From: Lotus japonicus
Lineage: Eukaryota > Streptophyta > Magnoliopsida > Fabales > Fabaceae
Direction: 5' to 3'
Length of the DNA stretch: 64,000 nucleotides
Assembly (NCBI RefSeq): GCF_012489685.1
Contig: NC_080043.1
Location: 6,140,501 to 6,204,500, forward strand
Shown one piece after another: positions 24,100 through 35,766 of the stretch. Position numbers and translations under genes: made by a program. Positions within the stretch are counted from its first letter, which is position 1. Every line of letters begins with the position of its first letter. The notes under the pieces were generated by a model. The model was not told the origin of the DNA. It ran no database searches and saw nothing but the letters and a program-made list of their open reading frames with translations.

Positions 24100-24403
24100 C
24101 TCCCTCCGTTCCTAAATATAAGACCTAATACAAAAAATTACGTTTATTAAGAAAACATTAAATGTGTCCAATTAGTGTATTGGTTTTTTAAAAATGCATA
24201 CATTCCTCCATATTTATCCTTTGTCATTTTCTCTCACTAATTAATGGTAAGTGGTAATTAAAACTTGGGAATTGAAAACACACAATTAATGTGGGGGTAT
24301 ATATGAGAGAGTAGAATGTTTTTTGCTAGATTATTGTTAAAAGTCTTATATTTAGGAACATTAAAATTTTTAAACTAGATCTTATAATTAGGAACTGAGG
24401 GAG
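24100..24403. mobile_element. Stowaway-type MITE, copy 1
   Basis: It begins CTCCCTCCGTTCCTAAATA and ends GGAACTGAGGGAG, flanked by TA on both sides, as expected for Tc1/mariner-derived Stowaway elements. The interior is AT-rich and non-coding. Confidence 0.85.
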
Positions 24404-24583
24404 TATATGTAACATAAATAACTATGTCAGACTTGGTTTACATGGGAGAAATGATTTTGATAGCCAGGTAGATAATAGGAGAGGAAGACACATTAAAAAT
24501 AATTTAGAATGGTCTATCAGGCATGATTTATAATACAATAACATGGTTCATGTGATCAACATTTGTATTTTTAAACTTTTGAA

Positions 24584-24698
24584 GGGTAGTTGAGCTAAGG
24601 GAATGAAGGGATTTGCAGGGTGAAGGGTCAGGGTTCAAATTCTGGCAAATGAACTAATTTACTAACAATTAACAACTAACATTGGCCTATCAAAAAAA
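24584..24698 (+). mobile_element. Short SINE with a 25-bp target-site duplication
   Basis: A 115-bp element starting gggtagttgagctaaggg (A-box-like region) with GGTTCAAATTC (B box) and ending in an A tract. It is flanked by identical 25-bp repeats at 24559-24583 and 24699-24723, beginning acatttgtattttta. Internal Pol III boxes, an A-rich end and a long duplication define a LINE-mobilised, tRNA-derived SINE. The perfect duplication suggests fairly recent insertion. Confidence 0.85.
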
Positions 24699-24755
24699 AC
24701 ATTTGTATTTTTAAACTTTTGAAAGAAAGTTATTAAAATGTGCAAGTTCACGTTA

Positions 24756-25064
24756 CTCCCTCCCTCCGTTCCTAATTATAAGACCTAATACAAAAAATTA
24801 CGCTTATTAAGAAAATTTTAAATGTGTCTAATTAGTGTATTGGTTTTTTTAAAAATGCATACATTCTTCTATATTTACCCTTTGTCATTTTCTCTCACTG
24901 ATTAATGGTAGGTGGTAATTAAAACCCTGGAATTGAAAACACATCATTAATGTGAGGGGTATATATGGAAGAGTGAAATACTTTTTACTAGATTATTGTA
25001 AAATGTCTTATATTTATGAATATGAAAAATCTAAAACTATGTCTTATAATTAGGAATAGAGGGA
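24756..25064. mobile_element. Stowaway-type MITE, copy 2
   Basis: Same family and orientation as the copy at 24100 (ctccgttcctaattataag near its start, gtcttataattaggaata near its end), with a degenerate right terminus. The left end has an extra CTCC step and is preceded by TA. Confidence 0.8.
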
Positions 25065-25147
25065 ATAATATCTAACTGAAAAAAGCTACGTAATTGAATA
25101 GGATTGATTTGCCATATGTTCTTTTGTGAGGTGTAATATGCCAACTA

Positions 25148-25260
25148 ATTTTTTTTTACATCGGAAAGATAAATTGCATCCACCAGGAATTGATCCCTTG
25201 ATCGCTCCCTACCCAATCCATATACCCCCAGCTCCTACTACTTGAGCTATCCTACAAGGT
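25148..25260 (-). mobile_element. tRNA-derived SINE, minus strand
   Basis: On the minus strand: GATAGCTCAAGTAGTAGGAG (A-box region), GGGATCAATTCCTGG (B box), then ATCTTTCCGATGT and an A tail. It is flanked by the 16-bp direct repeat tgtaatatgccaacta at 25132-25147 and 25261-25276. Its tail differs from that of the SINE at 24584, so it is a different family. Confidence 0.88.
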
Positions 25261-25513
25261 TGTAATATGCCAACTATTACGAGTTCACAGTTACTGAGTC
25301 CAACTAATAAAAAAGAAAAAAAAACACGTATTCATCATCCTCCACCTTATGTAAGATAGAAATAAAGAAAATGTGAGATATGATAAATGATATGATAATA
25401 AAAAAACAAGAAAACAAGTAAATGTAATGTGAAAATTAAAGTGTGTATAAGTTTATAAAAGTGATATTATTTTTTCTTGTACATCGGAAGAAGTAAAACT
25501 AACGCTCGTCCAA

Positions 25514-25775
25514 AGGTTATCATCGAAAGCGATTCCGCTGAAGCCATTGATGCTTTATCGTTAGTTGGAGCCCTTGCCTCGCCGTACTTGGACATGGCAA
25601 ACTCTGTTCGTCGGAGTATTCTGTCTCATCTTGAGGTGAAATTTTAGTTCGTTCGCCGAGAAGCTAATTTAGTGACTGATTGTCTAGTTAGGAGTGCTCA
25701 TATGTTTGGTTTTACCATCCATGTTTTGCATTACCCTTTGGCAGAGTGTTGTATTGGGCTTTGTTTTCCCTTGAT
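25514..25775 (+). pseudogene. LINE RNase H-like (RVT_3) fragment
   Basis: The frame reads KVIIESDSAEAIDAL, a stop, then FVRREANLVTDCLVR. This is the E-x-D-S and V-R-R-E-A-N-x-x-A-D core of the plant non-LTR retrotransposon RNase H-like domain. A TAG stop splits it and the catalytic Asp before the final helix is displaced. Dead remnant with no flanking reverse transcriptase. Confidence 0.75.
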
Positions 25776-25943
25776 GCTCCTGCAATGTAGTGTTTTCGCT
25801 TTACAACACGTTCTCCATGTTAAAAAATGGTAATAAAATAACCTCGGAATAATTTTTTGAATAGACCACCGTAATCAGTATTTTATGCAAGTTGAGGGCC
25901 TATGTTAATGTGTGTAAATTTTAACTAAGAGTTTAATTTCTAT

Positions 25944-26101
25944 GCACCGACGGTGTAAAGTTTTTTTACACCGTTAACCAATCAGATTTCAAGGATGTGA
26001 GAAAATCTCTCATTTTATTTAATTTCATTAATTGACGTGGCACATCCTTCAAATCTAATTGGTTGACGGTGTAAAAAAACTTTACACCGTCGGGGTCGGT
26101 G
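25944..26101. mobile_element. Foldback MITE with TIRs of about 55 bp
   Basis: The left arm starts gcaccgacggtgtaaagt and contains ccaatcagatttcaaggatg. The right arm is its reverse complement, with a 6-bp insertion near the tip (ccgtcggggtcggtg). Only about 45 bp separates the arms, so the whole element can fold on itself. Target-site duplication not resolved. Confidence 0.75.
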
Positions 26102-27009
26102 TATCAAACTTTTTCTCCTAATATAATCTTCATTTTGGAAATAAAGCACACATATTTCACATCTATAGAGATAAAATATAATAAAGAGAAGTAAATGAGA
26201 TGATAGAATAAAAAGACTAAGATAAGAAGAAAATATTTGTTAAAATAGTATAGAAGAAAAAATAGATATGATGGTCTAAAATTGGTTTTGTAAAGTTTAA
26301 ATGAGATCTCATATTTTGATCTAAGAGCATCTCCAACAATGGATTCAAGATATGTTGCTTAAACACTATTTTGGTGAGTCCAAGCTAGCACATAAGATTC
26401 AAGCAACTCATAACCAATTCATGCAAATTTTGCTTCAACTAGGTATCTTAATTTTACTTTTGATTGTCTCATTATATCTCATATATATATATATTATTTC
26501 AAGGTCATGATAATATTCAAGGTCATGAATGAAAGAGCAAATATAATTTGACACTAGATAGGAAAAGCTTTCAATCGAAGCTCTTAAACGTTGTTTCAAA
26601 GTCAGTTTAAGATTCAGTTGGTATTCCGACATCCCAAATCAAAGTCGCTCAAAAAGCTTGTTAGACTTCAACGTATGCCTATCTAAAAAAAAGTCACGAA
26701 ACACAATCAATATCATCATAATAAAAAATTGCTTATACGTCTTTTAAAATAAGAATGTTACTAGTTCAGGATCCTAAGTGCAAAAGTTTTTTCTCTCCCA
26801 ATCACGATGATCTCAGTAGCACGAACTATAGTAACAAGGAGTAAGTAGAAAGAGAATAAACAACCTTGCTTAAGCAACGTTGCTTAAATTTAAAGCAACG
26901 TTACTTAAGTGCTCCAACTAGATTAAGCGAGTGAAGATACTCTTACATCCTTTCTCCAAATGAGCCCGACCAGAAACACAAGGTCGTGAGAGTCCACGAC
27001 AAAGCAACC

Positions 27010-29682
27010 ATGATAGAGACACTGTTGCTCCTCCTCTGCCTCTCACCCTTCCTCATAGCTTGCTTTGTCTTCTTCTCCTCCTTCACCACCGTCAAATCCA
27101 CCACCGCCGCCGCCACCATTCTTCCACCAACCCCACCGTCACTCCCTTTCATTGGCCACCTCCACCTCCTCTCCACATCCCTCCACAAATCCTTCCAATC
27201 CCTCTCATCCAACCACGGCCCCCTCCTCCACCTCCGCCTCGGCCCCTCTCGCCGCCTCCTCCTCGTCTCCTCCGCCGCCACCGCCGCCGAAGTCTTCAAG
27301 ACCCACGACCTCGCTTTCTCTTCCCGACCCGCCTTCGCCTTCGCCGAGAGGCTCCCTTACGGCAATTCTGGGTTCATCACCGCCCCTTACGGCCCCTACT
27401 GGCGCTTCATGAAGAAGCTCTGCGTCACTGAGCTCCTCAGCGTGCGCCAGTTGGACCGCTCCATGAGGATCAGGAAGGAAGAGATAGAGCGTTCGCTCAA
27501 AAGGGTGTTGCAGAATGTGCATGGCAATGTCGCTATTGACTTGGGTGCTGAACTGATGAAGCTCACCAACAATGTCACTTGCAGAATGGCCATGAGCACC
27601 AGGTACCACATCCACATGTGGTTTTCCATTCCAGAGTAGATTATCAATTTAGGTCCCGTTTGGGAAAACAGCTTAATTAAGTGCTTATGGTCATAATGGT
27701 CATAAGCGCTTATGCGCGTATTCATAAGCTATTTTAAAAAATTTATTGAAATAAATTGAAAATAAGTTATGAGCATAAGCTCTTTTTCATAAGCAATAGC
27801 TTATGAAAATAAGCTCAAAACAGCTTATGGTAGGTCATAAGTTGTTTGCATAAGCTCTTCCAAACACTGACATAAGCGCTTATGCTATCGGATAAGCTCA
27901 AATAAGCTCCTCTAAACAGGGTCTTAGTTCCTCAAATTGAGTGAAAACAATCAATTTTAAGAACCCGTTTGGTCTTGAAGGTGTTCGGAGAAATGCGAGG
28001 AAGCTGAGAAGATAAGGAAGTTGGTGAAGGAGTCATTTGAGCTTGCTGCAAAGTTGTGCTTTGGTGATGTGTTGGGATGTCTGAAGGAGTTGAGTTTCTG
28101 GGTTTATGGGAAAAAGGCTATGGATGTGAGCAGAAGGTATGATGAGTTGCTGGAGAAAGTGCTGAAGGAGCATGAAGAGAAAAGATTATCAGGTGGGGAT
28201 GGGAATGAGAGTGAGAGGGATTTAGTGGATATTATGTTGGATGTTCATCATGATGCTCAGGCTGAGTTCAAGATCACAAGGACTCATATCAAAGCCTTTT
28301 TAATGGTAATTTTCACTTATCATATCCTCCCACTTCGAAAAAATATTCACTGTTATAAGAGTATACACTCTTTGACTCTTCATATATACACATGTGATTG
28401 TCCTTGGGCCTGAACGAGATGATCTCAGATCAAGTAGAATGTGCTCGGCTGAGAATTCGATGATGCAGTGGCTGTGCACGATGGAACACGGTGGTGGAGG
28501 TACATGCAAAAGGCACTCCGACGCTAAGTCATGTTAAGATGAGAGAGAGAAGCTCTTAGCTAAGGAAGAGCAATAATAGAGTAAATGTGTTGTCTGAATA
28601 ACTTAAGCGTGTGACATAACAAAATGTCCATGTGGCATAACGACTTAATCTTGGTTGAAACAACTTGACCATGGTTCTAACAACTTAACTTCTATGGTTA
28701 AGTCAGCTGGTTAGAATGATGGAAGTTTCGCCTTCCTTTGACTTTACTATAGAATTGGGTCTGATCGTCCTTGGCCGACCTTGATGACTCTTGGGCCACG
28801 TCGTTGGTCATCGGCCCAAAACAACATGTATAGTTTTTTCCCCTATTATAAAAATCCTTGAGAAAAAAAAAACCATGTCAAAACTGTAGATTTTGAACAG
28901 GTATCAAAGAAAGGAGTACTAAGTCGTCCTTTATATTATAGACCCACTTAATATGATTGTTAACAGTTTACAAGAACGTTAGGAGTTGCTTTAGTTTGTC
29001 ATTGTTAAACTAGTATGTACTTCTGTGGCAGGATCTCTTCATTGCAGGCACAGACACCTCAGCAGAAGCAATGCAATGGGCAATGGCTGAGCTTCTTAAC
29101 CATCCTGAAGCATTCCAGAAGGTGAGGAATGAGATAGAATCAGTCACTCAAAATGTTAGGCTAGTTGAAGAATCAGATATCCCAAACTTGCCATATCTGC
29201 AAGCAGTAGTGAAGGAAACACTGAGACTATACCCACCAGGACCAGTAACAACAAGAGAATGCCGCCAAGACTGCAAAATAAACTGCTTTGATGTACCAGC
29301 AAAAACAGCAGTAGCAGTCAACTTATATGCTATAATGAGGGACCCGGACTCATGGGACGATCCTAACGAGTTCCGCCCTGAAAGGTTCTTGGTTTTCCTG
29401 AGAGAACAGGATGATCCAATTGATGATCAGAGTGATGCTAAAAGAATGAGCTTCAATTTTGTTCCATTTGGAGGAGGAAGGAGAGGGTGCCCGGGGACAA
29501 TGTTGGCATTCAACTTGATGAACACTGCAGTTGCTGCTATGGTGGAGTGCTTTGATTGGAAAATCGGTGAAGATGGGAAAGGAGAAAAGGTTGATATGCA
29601 ATCTGGATCTGGCATGTCTTTGAACATGCTTCACCCACTCATTTGCATTCCTGTAGTGCATTTTAACCCATTTGATGGATAA
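27010..29682 (+). CDS. A-type (clan 71) cytochrome P450, CYP93/CYP705/CYP712-like
   Basis: Exons 27010-27602, 27981-28305 and 29032-29682 join in frame to 522 residues, the usual length for plant P450s. An N-terminal membrane anchor is followed by the proline hinge LPPTPPSLPFIGHLHLL. The I-helix AGTDTS lies at 311-316, the K-helix E368-T-L-R371, PERF at about 422-425, and the haem loop FGGGRRGCPG with Cys at about 459; all key residues are present. Such enzymes are ER-bound monooxygenases using NADPH-P450 reductase. The second intron sits just before the I-helix, the conserved A-type position; the first is extra and holds a MITE. The start is the ATG after agcaacc. Family assignment within clan 71 and the substrate remain open. 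Confidence 0.92.
27652..27923. mobile_element. Harbinger/Tourist-type MITE in P450 intron 1
   Basis: Ends GGTCCCGTTTGG and CTAAACAGGGTC are inverted, flanked by TTA on both sides as in PIF/Harbinger elements. The interior is rich in ataagct/agcttat palindromes. A second family member lies at 41415. Confidence 0.75.
28390..28850. other. Repeat-like sequence in P450 intron 2
   Basis: Non-coding sequence with transposon-like phrases (aaggcactccgacgctaag, followed by a gagagaga tract, and later ggccacgtcgttggtcat). Possibly a truncated retroelement. I found no terminal repeats or duplication. Confidence 0.25.
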
Positions 29683-30492
29683 ATAACTCAATATGTAATA
29701 CACACCCGCTTCTGAAAAACAAAAGTTTGATGAGGAAAACAATGTCTCACTATCCTCAACGACCAAGGGGATTGTATAGCTGATCTAATAATAACCTGTG
29801 GTAATTAAAAATTCGGAGGTTTGGATCATGTTCTTTTTAATCAGAATCAATTCTGTGTCAAAATTGATTTTAGCTTTAGGATCCGTTTAGTGGACAAGGT
29901 AAGGAGACATAATATGATAGTGTAATCGTATCTTTTGTAATGTATTTTTTATTGCGCTAGGATAGGATAATGTAACTCTTCATTCCAAAACCAACTCTTT
30001 CATTCTCTTCATTCCGTACTATTTACCAAAGCTGCTTAAAGCATATATTTAAGCGGTTCACAAACTTGACTTGAAATCGGGATGACAATTAAACCTAATA
30101 CCCAATTGATTCCTATAAAAATTACCAATAATCTACATTGCAATGATACAAGTACGAGGTGCAAGATATATAAGTACTGAACGGATACCAGTACCGTGAA
30201 AGTACCTGGAATAGGACAACAGCCAAAATGAACTACCTATGCATCATTAGCCCATAATATATGTAATTTTACCTATCAAATATGACGTGTCAAGATATAA
30301 GTAAACTACGGAACCATGAAATCTTATATTAGTCAGTAAAACAAAAAACCAATGTGTTTTAATCAAAAAAAGATAAAAAAGTTAACACAGGATAGGAGAG
30401 CAAATACCAAGCTGATCACAATAATGAAGACTGGCTTGGTTAGCATACATTTATGAAAGTTAGCTGTTTTACACATGCATACATTTCAAATC
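29683..30492. other. Intergenic spacer between convergent P450 and LSM7 genes
   Basis: AT-rich sequence holding the 3' ends of both genes. I see no coding sequence, RNA gene or repeat with recognisable ends. Confidence 0.5.
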
Positions 30493-32594
30493 TTAGGCCC
30501 CATCGGGCTGAATAAAGGGGTTCTCAATCTCATCTGTACCATCAGTTGGGGAAACAAGCATGACAGCAGTTCCTCTACAAACCTGCACAGTGCACAACAA
30601 AAGCAGTGTAAGTTTTTAGCCCAATGAATTCAGACCATAATCATTCAAATAAAGTTTTTGGTCATGTTGTGTGACTTCAAACTCACGGGAAATGCTTTTT
30701 TATACATAATAGGCATTTCCATTGCCAGTATGAATTATGAAATTTCAAATTTAGCTCACTTGTAAAGGAGGAAAACTGCTTTTCACACTCAAGAAACATT
30801 AAACATGTCCAACCATCACAAAAGTCACCTAATCATCACTCTTTTTCACAAAAACGGCTTTTATAATTTCATTACTTGCAAGTTTCAACTAAACACACAG
30901 AAATTGCCAAAAATGGTCTTATTAGCTTTTTGCCTTGTTTGTATTACTATGAAGGGATTAAAAGAGAGGAAATATAGTTTCTGGGAGATACATCTACATT
31001 GGAACAAAATTTCCACCTTTTCTTATGTCTCCCCCTATCCCTATAAACCTTCTCAGACATGATAAAGTAAGCTGACAATAATATACAGGAGCTGCCTATG
31101 GTTTTCCTGTATCAATATCTGAGATACAGATACTCGTGTGTTTAAAGTTAAGCTACCAGAGTACCTAACAATAAAGGTTAACCATTTTCATTTTTTTCCA
31201 GCTTTCAAAAGAAAATGATGCGTGATGCTTGATCATCAATAAGTAGCCCCAGGAACCCGCAGAAATAGAAGCAAAACACAGGATTTCGCTGCAGTATGGC
31301 ATTTAAAGTATCCGAACCAAAGTTTTGTAAAATATAGGGCATAAACTATTAGCATTAACAGACCCCCAAATGTGCAACAAAACAAATTTCAAGTTTGGGA
31401 ACTTGAATATCACAAAACAAAGCTCCCAGGCCCTTTTTTGTCACAGATCTTCATGTGACAAGACTGTAAAAGTTTAGTCATAGTCATTTGAAATATAAAA
31501 CAGCAATTTCAGGTTCTTAACTTACAATTTTATTTCTTCCCAATAAAGTTATATACAAACAAGAATTTTGATCAGTCCCAATTGACAAATGCTTCTCCTT
31601 CTTCATCTACTCATCTGGCCCAAGTCATGACAAGCTAACTTATTGATATTAGGCATAGGCGTATAGCCATTGATATTAAAACCAACGGTTCAAATAGTGA
31701 CCACATGCATGTATTTATATGACAAACACTGAAGTTGTTTAAATCTCACCAGCTGAATTACTAATCAATGACTATAGCAACTTATTTTACCCTCTAAAGA
31801 AGAGCCAAACCGCAACAACTAATTGATTAAGAAAACAATCTAGCAGCATTCTGATAAAATAGACCAGCCATTCATTCATCCAAATTCCAAATTAAATTTC
31901 AGCATTTGATTTTAAGATGGTAATTAATGCTTTAGATAAATTACAGGGAAAAGAAAGGAACTTACAATTAAGCCAAGACTTCTGGTCTGAGCTGTAGTTT
32001 TCAGTGGATCATCAGGATCTACAGAGCAAAACAAAGTACCACAGAATTTGGTTAAGAATTGAAATGGAATATATTATAAAAGAATAAGTAAAGATTTTCT
32101 TACGTTTAATAAAAGATTTAACTATTCAACTCTATTTCTAGAAACAAAATAGTAAAGATGTTCTTATGCAAATAGTTTCCTTGCAAAGGGCACTGTTGAC
32201 TCCATCATCAAGTATAATGGAAGCCCATTAGTTTAAGAAGTTAAGTAGTATTAAGCAAACAAAACATACTTGAATTCTTAAAATACAGTATCGGGTATTG
32301 ACAGTTTTTCTTTAGTTATGTTACCAATTAGTTGGAGTAGTCTACAATGATCGTATTTACATTACTATAAAATCACATCAAAATGATAGACCTCATTATA
32401 CTATACATGAAAGGTTTTGTTGCATGTATGGAAATATGAATAATGTTGTTTGAGGATTCACACTAGAATTTATCAATGAAATATAATAATTATATGAAAA
32501 GGTGCACTGACATGGCTTCTTTGTTCATGTAAGTTTCGTTGAGGAATTGTCCTTTCAAGCAGGTGATCATAAAGATGTTGTGTCGCTTTACTAG

Positions 32595-32653
<59 letters not shown>

Positions 32654-34199
32654 TATCAACTCCATAGAGTTAAAGAAGTATGAATTTTGGTCCTTTTAGC
32701 TGTTGAAAAATTTTAATAAAGCTTGTCATTTTTAAGTCAGGCTTTCATGAGTTGGCAAAGGCCCTTTTAGTACTAAGATAATTTTGCGAAATAAGCAAGA
32801 AATTTTTGGACAGCAGAAAACTGACCATGAAAAAGGGAAAAAAAATACATAAATCTAATCTTTAGTTAATAAAGGTGCTTGGATAATCTTTGTTAAAAAG
32901 CCCTTTTATCATATACCTCTCTTACAAGCTACTTTTCTACCTTTTAAGAAAAGCACTAAACTGCTTTTTCGGTTTGTTTTACTTTGAAAAGCTTATCTAA
33001 GCATCATATATTTAAAAAATAAAAAAATATTTTTAAAAAATACAAAACACGGGGCCCTAAATTTCCCTCTCCAACTACCCGTCCAAAAAACCCATCTCAC
33101 TTAAACATGCTGTCAGAAAACTGAAGTCACGGGCATAATATTCGCGCAATATATAAATGCTAAAAGATATTTATCATTGAGTCACTATATGTGAAAACAA
33201 GGGGCTGGTAATATTTGGAATTTACCTCTCAGAAATTCAACAGCTTCATCCAGGACAAGGTTTAGTAACTGGTCATACCCTTTCAGAGTTCCTGTCACTG
33301 AAATCCAACAAGTTGAAACGTCAGACCCCACATTACCCAAGTGAACACTAGTAAAAAAAAGCAAATGGGAAAAGGAGGAATAGTGGTTATGGGGGTTATT
33401 GTTTTGTTAATTTGCTAAAGGTCAAAATGCAAAGAACATAAGTAAAGGTCAAGACTCAAGAGTGCATCAAGGCAGTCATATCTTCTTGCTTATCAGAAAG
33501 ATCAAACCCCTTGAAACAGCAGTAGAGGAAACACAAAAGGGAGGCTATAAACATAACCTCATCCTATAGCAAATTTTAAGGGAAAAGAGACACTCTTAAA
33601 GATGTAAACATTAGGATCCAGTCAATTGCAGCAAAGAGTTGCATAAGGTTCATGCTGCCACAAAAAATTGTTCCAAAGATCACACCCAATGCTCACCAGT
33701 AACACCTCCAAAATTGTTCAATATGAAAGTAAGAAAATCAGCTACAATTACACTTAAACACCATTACTTGTGAGTTCATTTAACACTAACATACATACTA
33801 AAGGTTTCTTAAATCATAATATTAAAAAAATCAATCAAGAACACAACAGAGAAACCCAGAATTAAACATTAAAAGCAAATAAAAAACACAGACCACCACA
33901 ATGACAGACAGCACGAAAATAACTGAATCTGATGAGAAAACCTAAAAAGAAGAATGAATTAGGGTGACACACACCTTGTCTGCCACCAGTGAGCTTAACT
34001 TGAACACCTTTGTCAACGAATTTGGCCAAGTCCAGAACCGTTTCTTTCCTCCCTGACTGATGAAATCAATCAGAAAACCCCAAATCAAAAACTGAGATTA
34101 TTTATTTTGCAGAAGAATGAATGATGCATTCATTAATCACAGTGAAAGAAAGGTGATGAATGGAGAAAGAGAAAGAAACTACTCACCATGTCTGTCTGT
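30493..34199 (-). CDS. LSM7: U6 snRNA-associated Sm-like protein LSM7
   Basis: Five coding exons on the minus strand: 34197-34199 (only the ATG), 33975-34056, 33226-33297, 31966-32018 and 30493-30582. They join in frame to 99 residues, the standard LSM7 length. The protein runs MSGRKETVLDLAKFVDKG, then VQVKLTGGRQ, GYDQLLNLVLDEAVEFL (Sm1) and GLIVCRGTAVMLVSP (Sm2). LSM7 is part of the cytoplasmic LSM1-7 ring, which activates mRNA decapping, and of the nuclear LSM2-8 ring bound to the U6 snRNA 3' end. The start codon is split from the rest of the gene by an intron directly after ATG. The promoter and this exon are exactly duplicated at 41788-42094. Confidence 0.97.
32598..32655. repeat. (CA)n/(TA)n microsatellite in LSM7 intron 3
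   Basis: About 17 CA units followed by about 11 TA units, a compound dinucleotide repeat. Confidence 0.9.
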
Positions 34200-34369
34200 C
34201 TGTCTGATACAAAGAAGAGAGATTATTTATGCGTCTCGTCGTCGTTTGATAGAAATAGATTGCAGTGCCAGTGACGGAAAGTAAGTAAGTACCTTGCGGC
34301 TGAGCCTGAGACGTTGGCTGGGCTTGCTACTTTTTTTTTAACTTATACAGACTAATCTATTTTGGTTTC
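34063..34369 (-). repeat. LSM7 promoter/5' exon segment, copy A of a 307-bp direct repeat
   Basis: The native copy. It covers the LSM7 upstream region, 5'UTR, start codon, the GTGAGT donor and most of intron 1, ending 7 bp short of the exon 2 border. It is identical base for base, as far as I can compare, to 41788-42094. Confidence 0.93.
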
Positions 34370-35052
34370 GATTATTACTCTTTTTATATTTATAAAAACA
34401 CTAAACCCTTATTATTTTTATTTTTAAATAATTACTATTCAATTTTTAATACTAAAAATATATTTTTTTTAATATTTTTTGGTGAAGCAGTGAAAGCGAA
34501 AAACAAACTACACTAATCTGGCACATGGGCTATACATGTTTTTTTTTAGCTTAAGATCCAATTGAACCATATAGCAATTGACTACATATGTGTTCGTAAA
34601 TGAAGAATCCATTTTTTACTTAGCATTACCTACAAAGAAATTAAAAGCACGGTAATGTAGCTGGAAACTACTTTGTTGTCGGTTGTAATATAAGAGGAAA
34701 CTAATTGGTCACGCATGTGAGTGCAATTGGTTTGTCATTGAACCAAAATATAAGTATAAAAGCACAGTAATGCTTATTTTTTTGTGAGTCAACCTGAAAA
34801 ACAGTGAGTTTGTAACCTGAGTTTAACCAATCCTTTTGTAAGGCAAGCATATTATTACTACATTGTTTTGGCTAGCACAACACAAATGCTAAGGCAAAAA
34901 TGTCCAAGCAAAATAATTCAGACTGTAACCTTAATGTAAATGCCATAATTATTAAAACATAAAAATATAGCCATTGAACAACAAACATTAGGCAACATCG
35001 TCTGAAATAAAAATCACAGTCAAACATAAATAACACTACATCATCCTACAAT
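34370..35052. other. Intergenic spacer upstream of LSM7
   Basis: AT-rich sequence between the end of the duplicated LSM7 promoter and the B3-like coding remnants. I see no gene. Confidence 0.5.
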
Positions 35053-35766
35053 TTAGTGGGGGCGAACTTCAAGCCGGTAGGTGTCTGGCTGATGCGTCTT
35101 ATAGAACCGCAATTGGTCCCTAGTACGGATGCGTTTCTCTTTACCGAACTCATACCAGCCATGACCAAACTCAACTGAATTGGGCCTACCATCTGCCCAT
35201 TTCAGGATCCACACATCTAAATTGTCATATGGTAATATGATGTTTAGTGATGGAGGTCTATGTGGAATAAGACGAAGCACGACACTGGCAGGGACATGCT
35301 GGAAAAATGTAACAAACAAAAAAAATCACTTACTGAACAGTTATACTTGATAACATGAAAAGAATAGTGAGATGAGTAATATCAGGCATTGCCTTCCAAA
35401 TGACCTTGGCTCAGTGATATCACTTAACCAAGCAAGCTCCTCTTCATCATCAGAATCCTCCTCCTCTTGGACTAAGTAATCATCATCAGAATCCTCCTGG
35501 ACTATGTAAGCTACCTCAGTGTATTCATCAAGGAATATCCGAATGTTGAACTGGCTCCCTCTGATGTATGTGTAATGCACCCTGACAGTTCCATTAATAT
35601 GGTGCGCTTGACAGATTTCTTGAAAACCTTCTATTCCCTTGTCTCCGTCCACTGTTCTAAGACCGACTGAAAATGTGTTGTTCGCCGGATCAGTGAGGAG
35701 AGCATTCTGGTATGGCCTGATAGCAGGGTTATCCCTAACAAACCATTTGGGAAGCAGTGCAAAGTC
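35053..35766 (-). pseudogene. B3-like DNA-binding protein, two half-domains, probably broken
   Basis: Two minus-strand coding blocks. The upstream block (about 35405-35766) opens after a good acceptor with DFALLPKWFVRDNPAI, then VRVHYTYIRGSQFNIRIF, and an acidic Asp/Glu-rich stretch. The downstream block (35053-35298) has HVPASVVLRLIPHRP, then WADGRPNSVEFGHGWYEF and DQLRFYK. Both follow the plant B3 pattern (entry strand, a G-W-x-x-F motif, and a late L-x-F strand). The only plausible donor, at 35404, leaves phase 2, while the acceptor before HVPAS needs phase 0, so the two blocks do not join in frame. No upstream exon with a start codon was found. A decayed or misassembled B3 gene is likeliest; an unusual splice is possible. 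Confidence 0.55.

Noticed and set aside
26986..27009. Upstream extension of the P450 frame starting at GTG
   Set aside because: Plant genes rarely start at GTG. The ATG at 27010 has a better context and leads directly into the membrane anchor.
26943..27615. Long open frames on both strands and in other frames across the P450 first exon
   Set aside because: GC-rich exon with few stops in any frame. Only the forward frame from 27010 carries P450 motifs.
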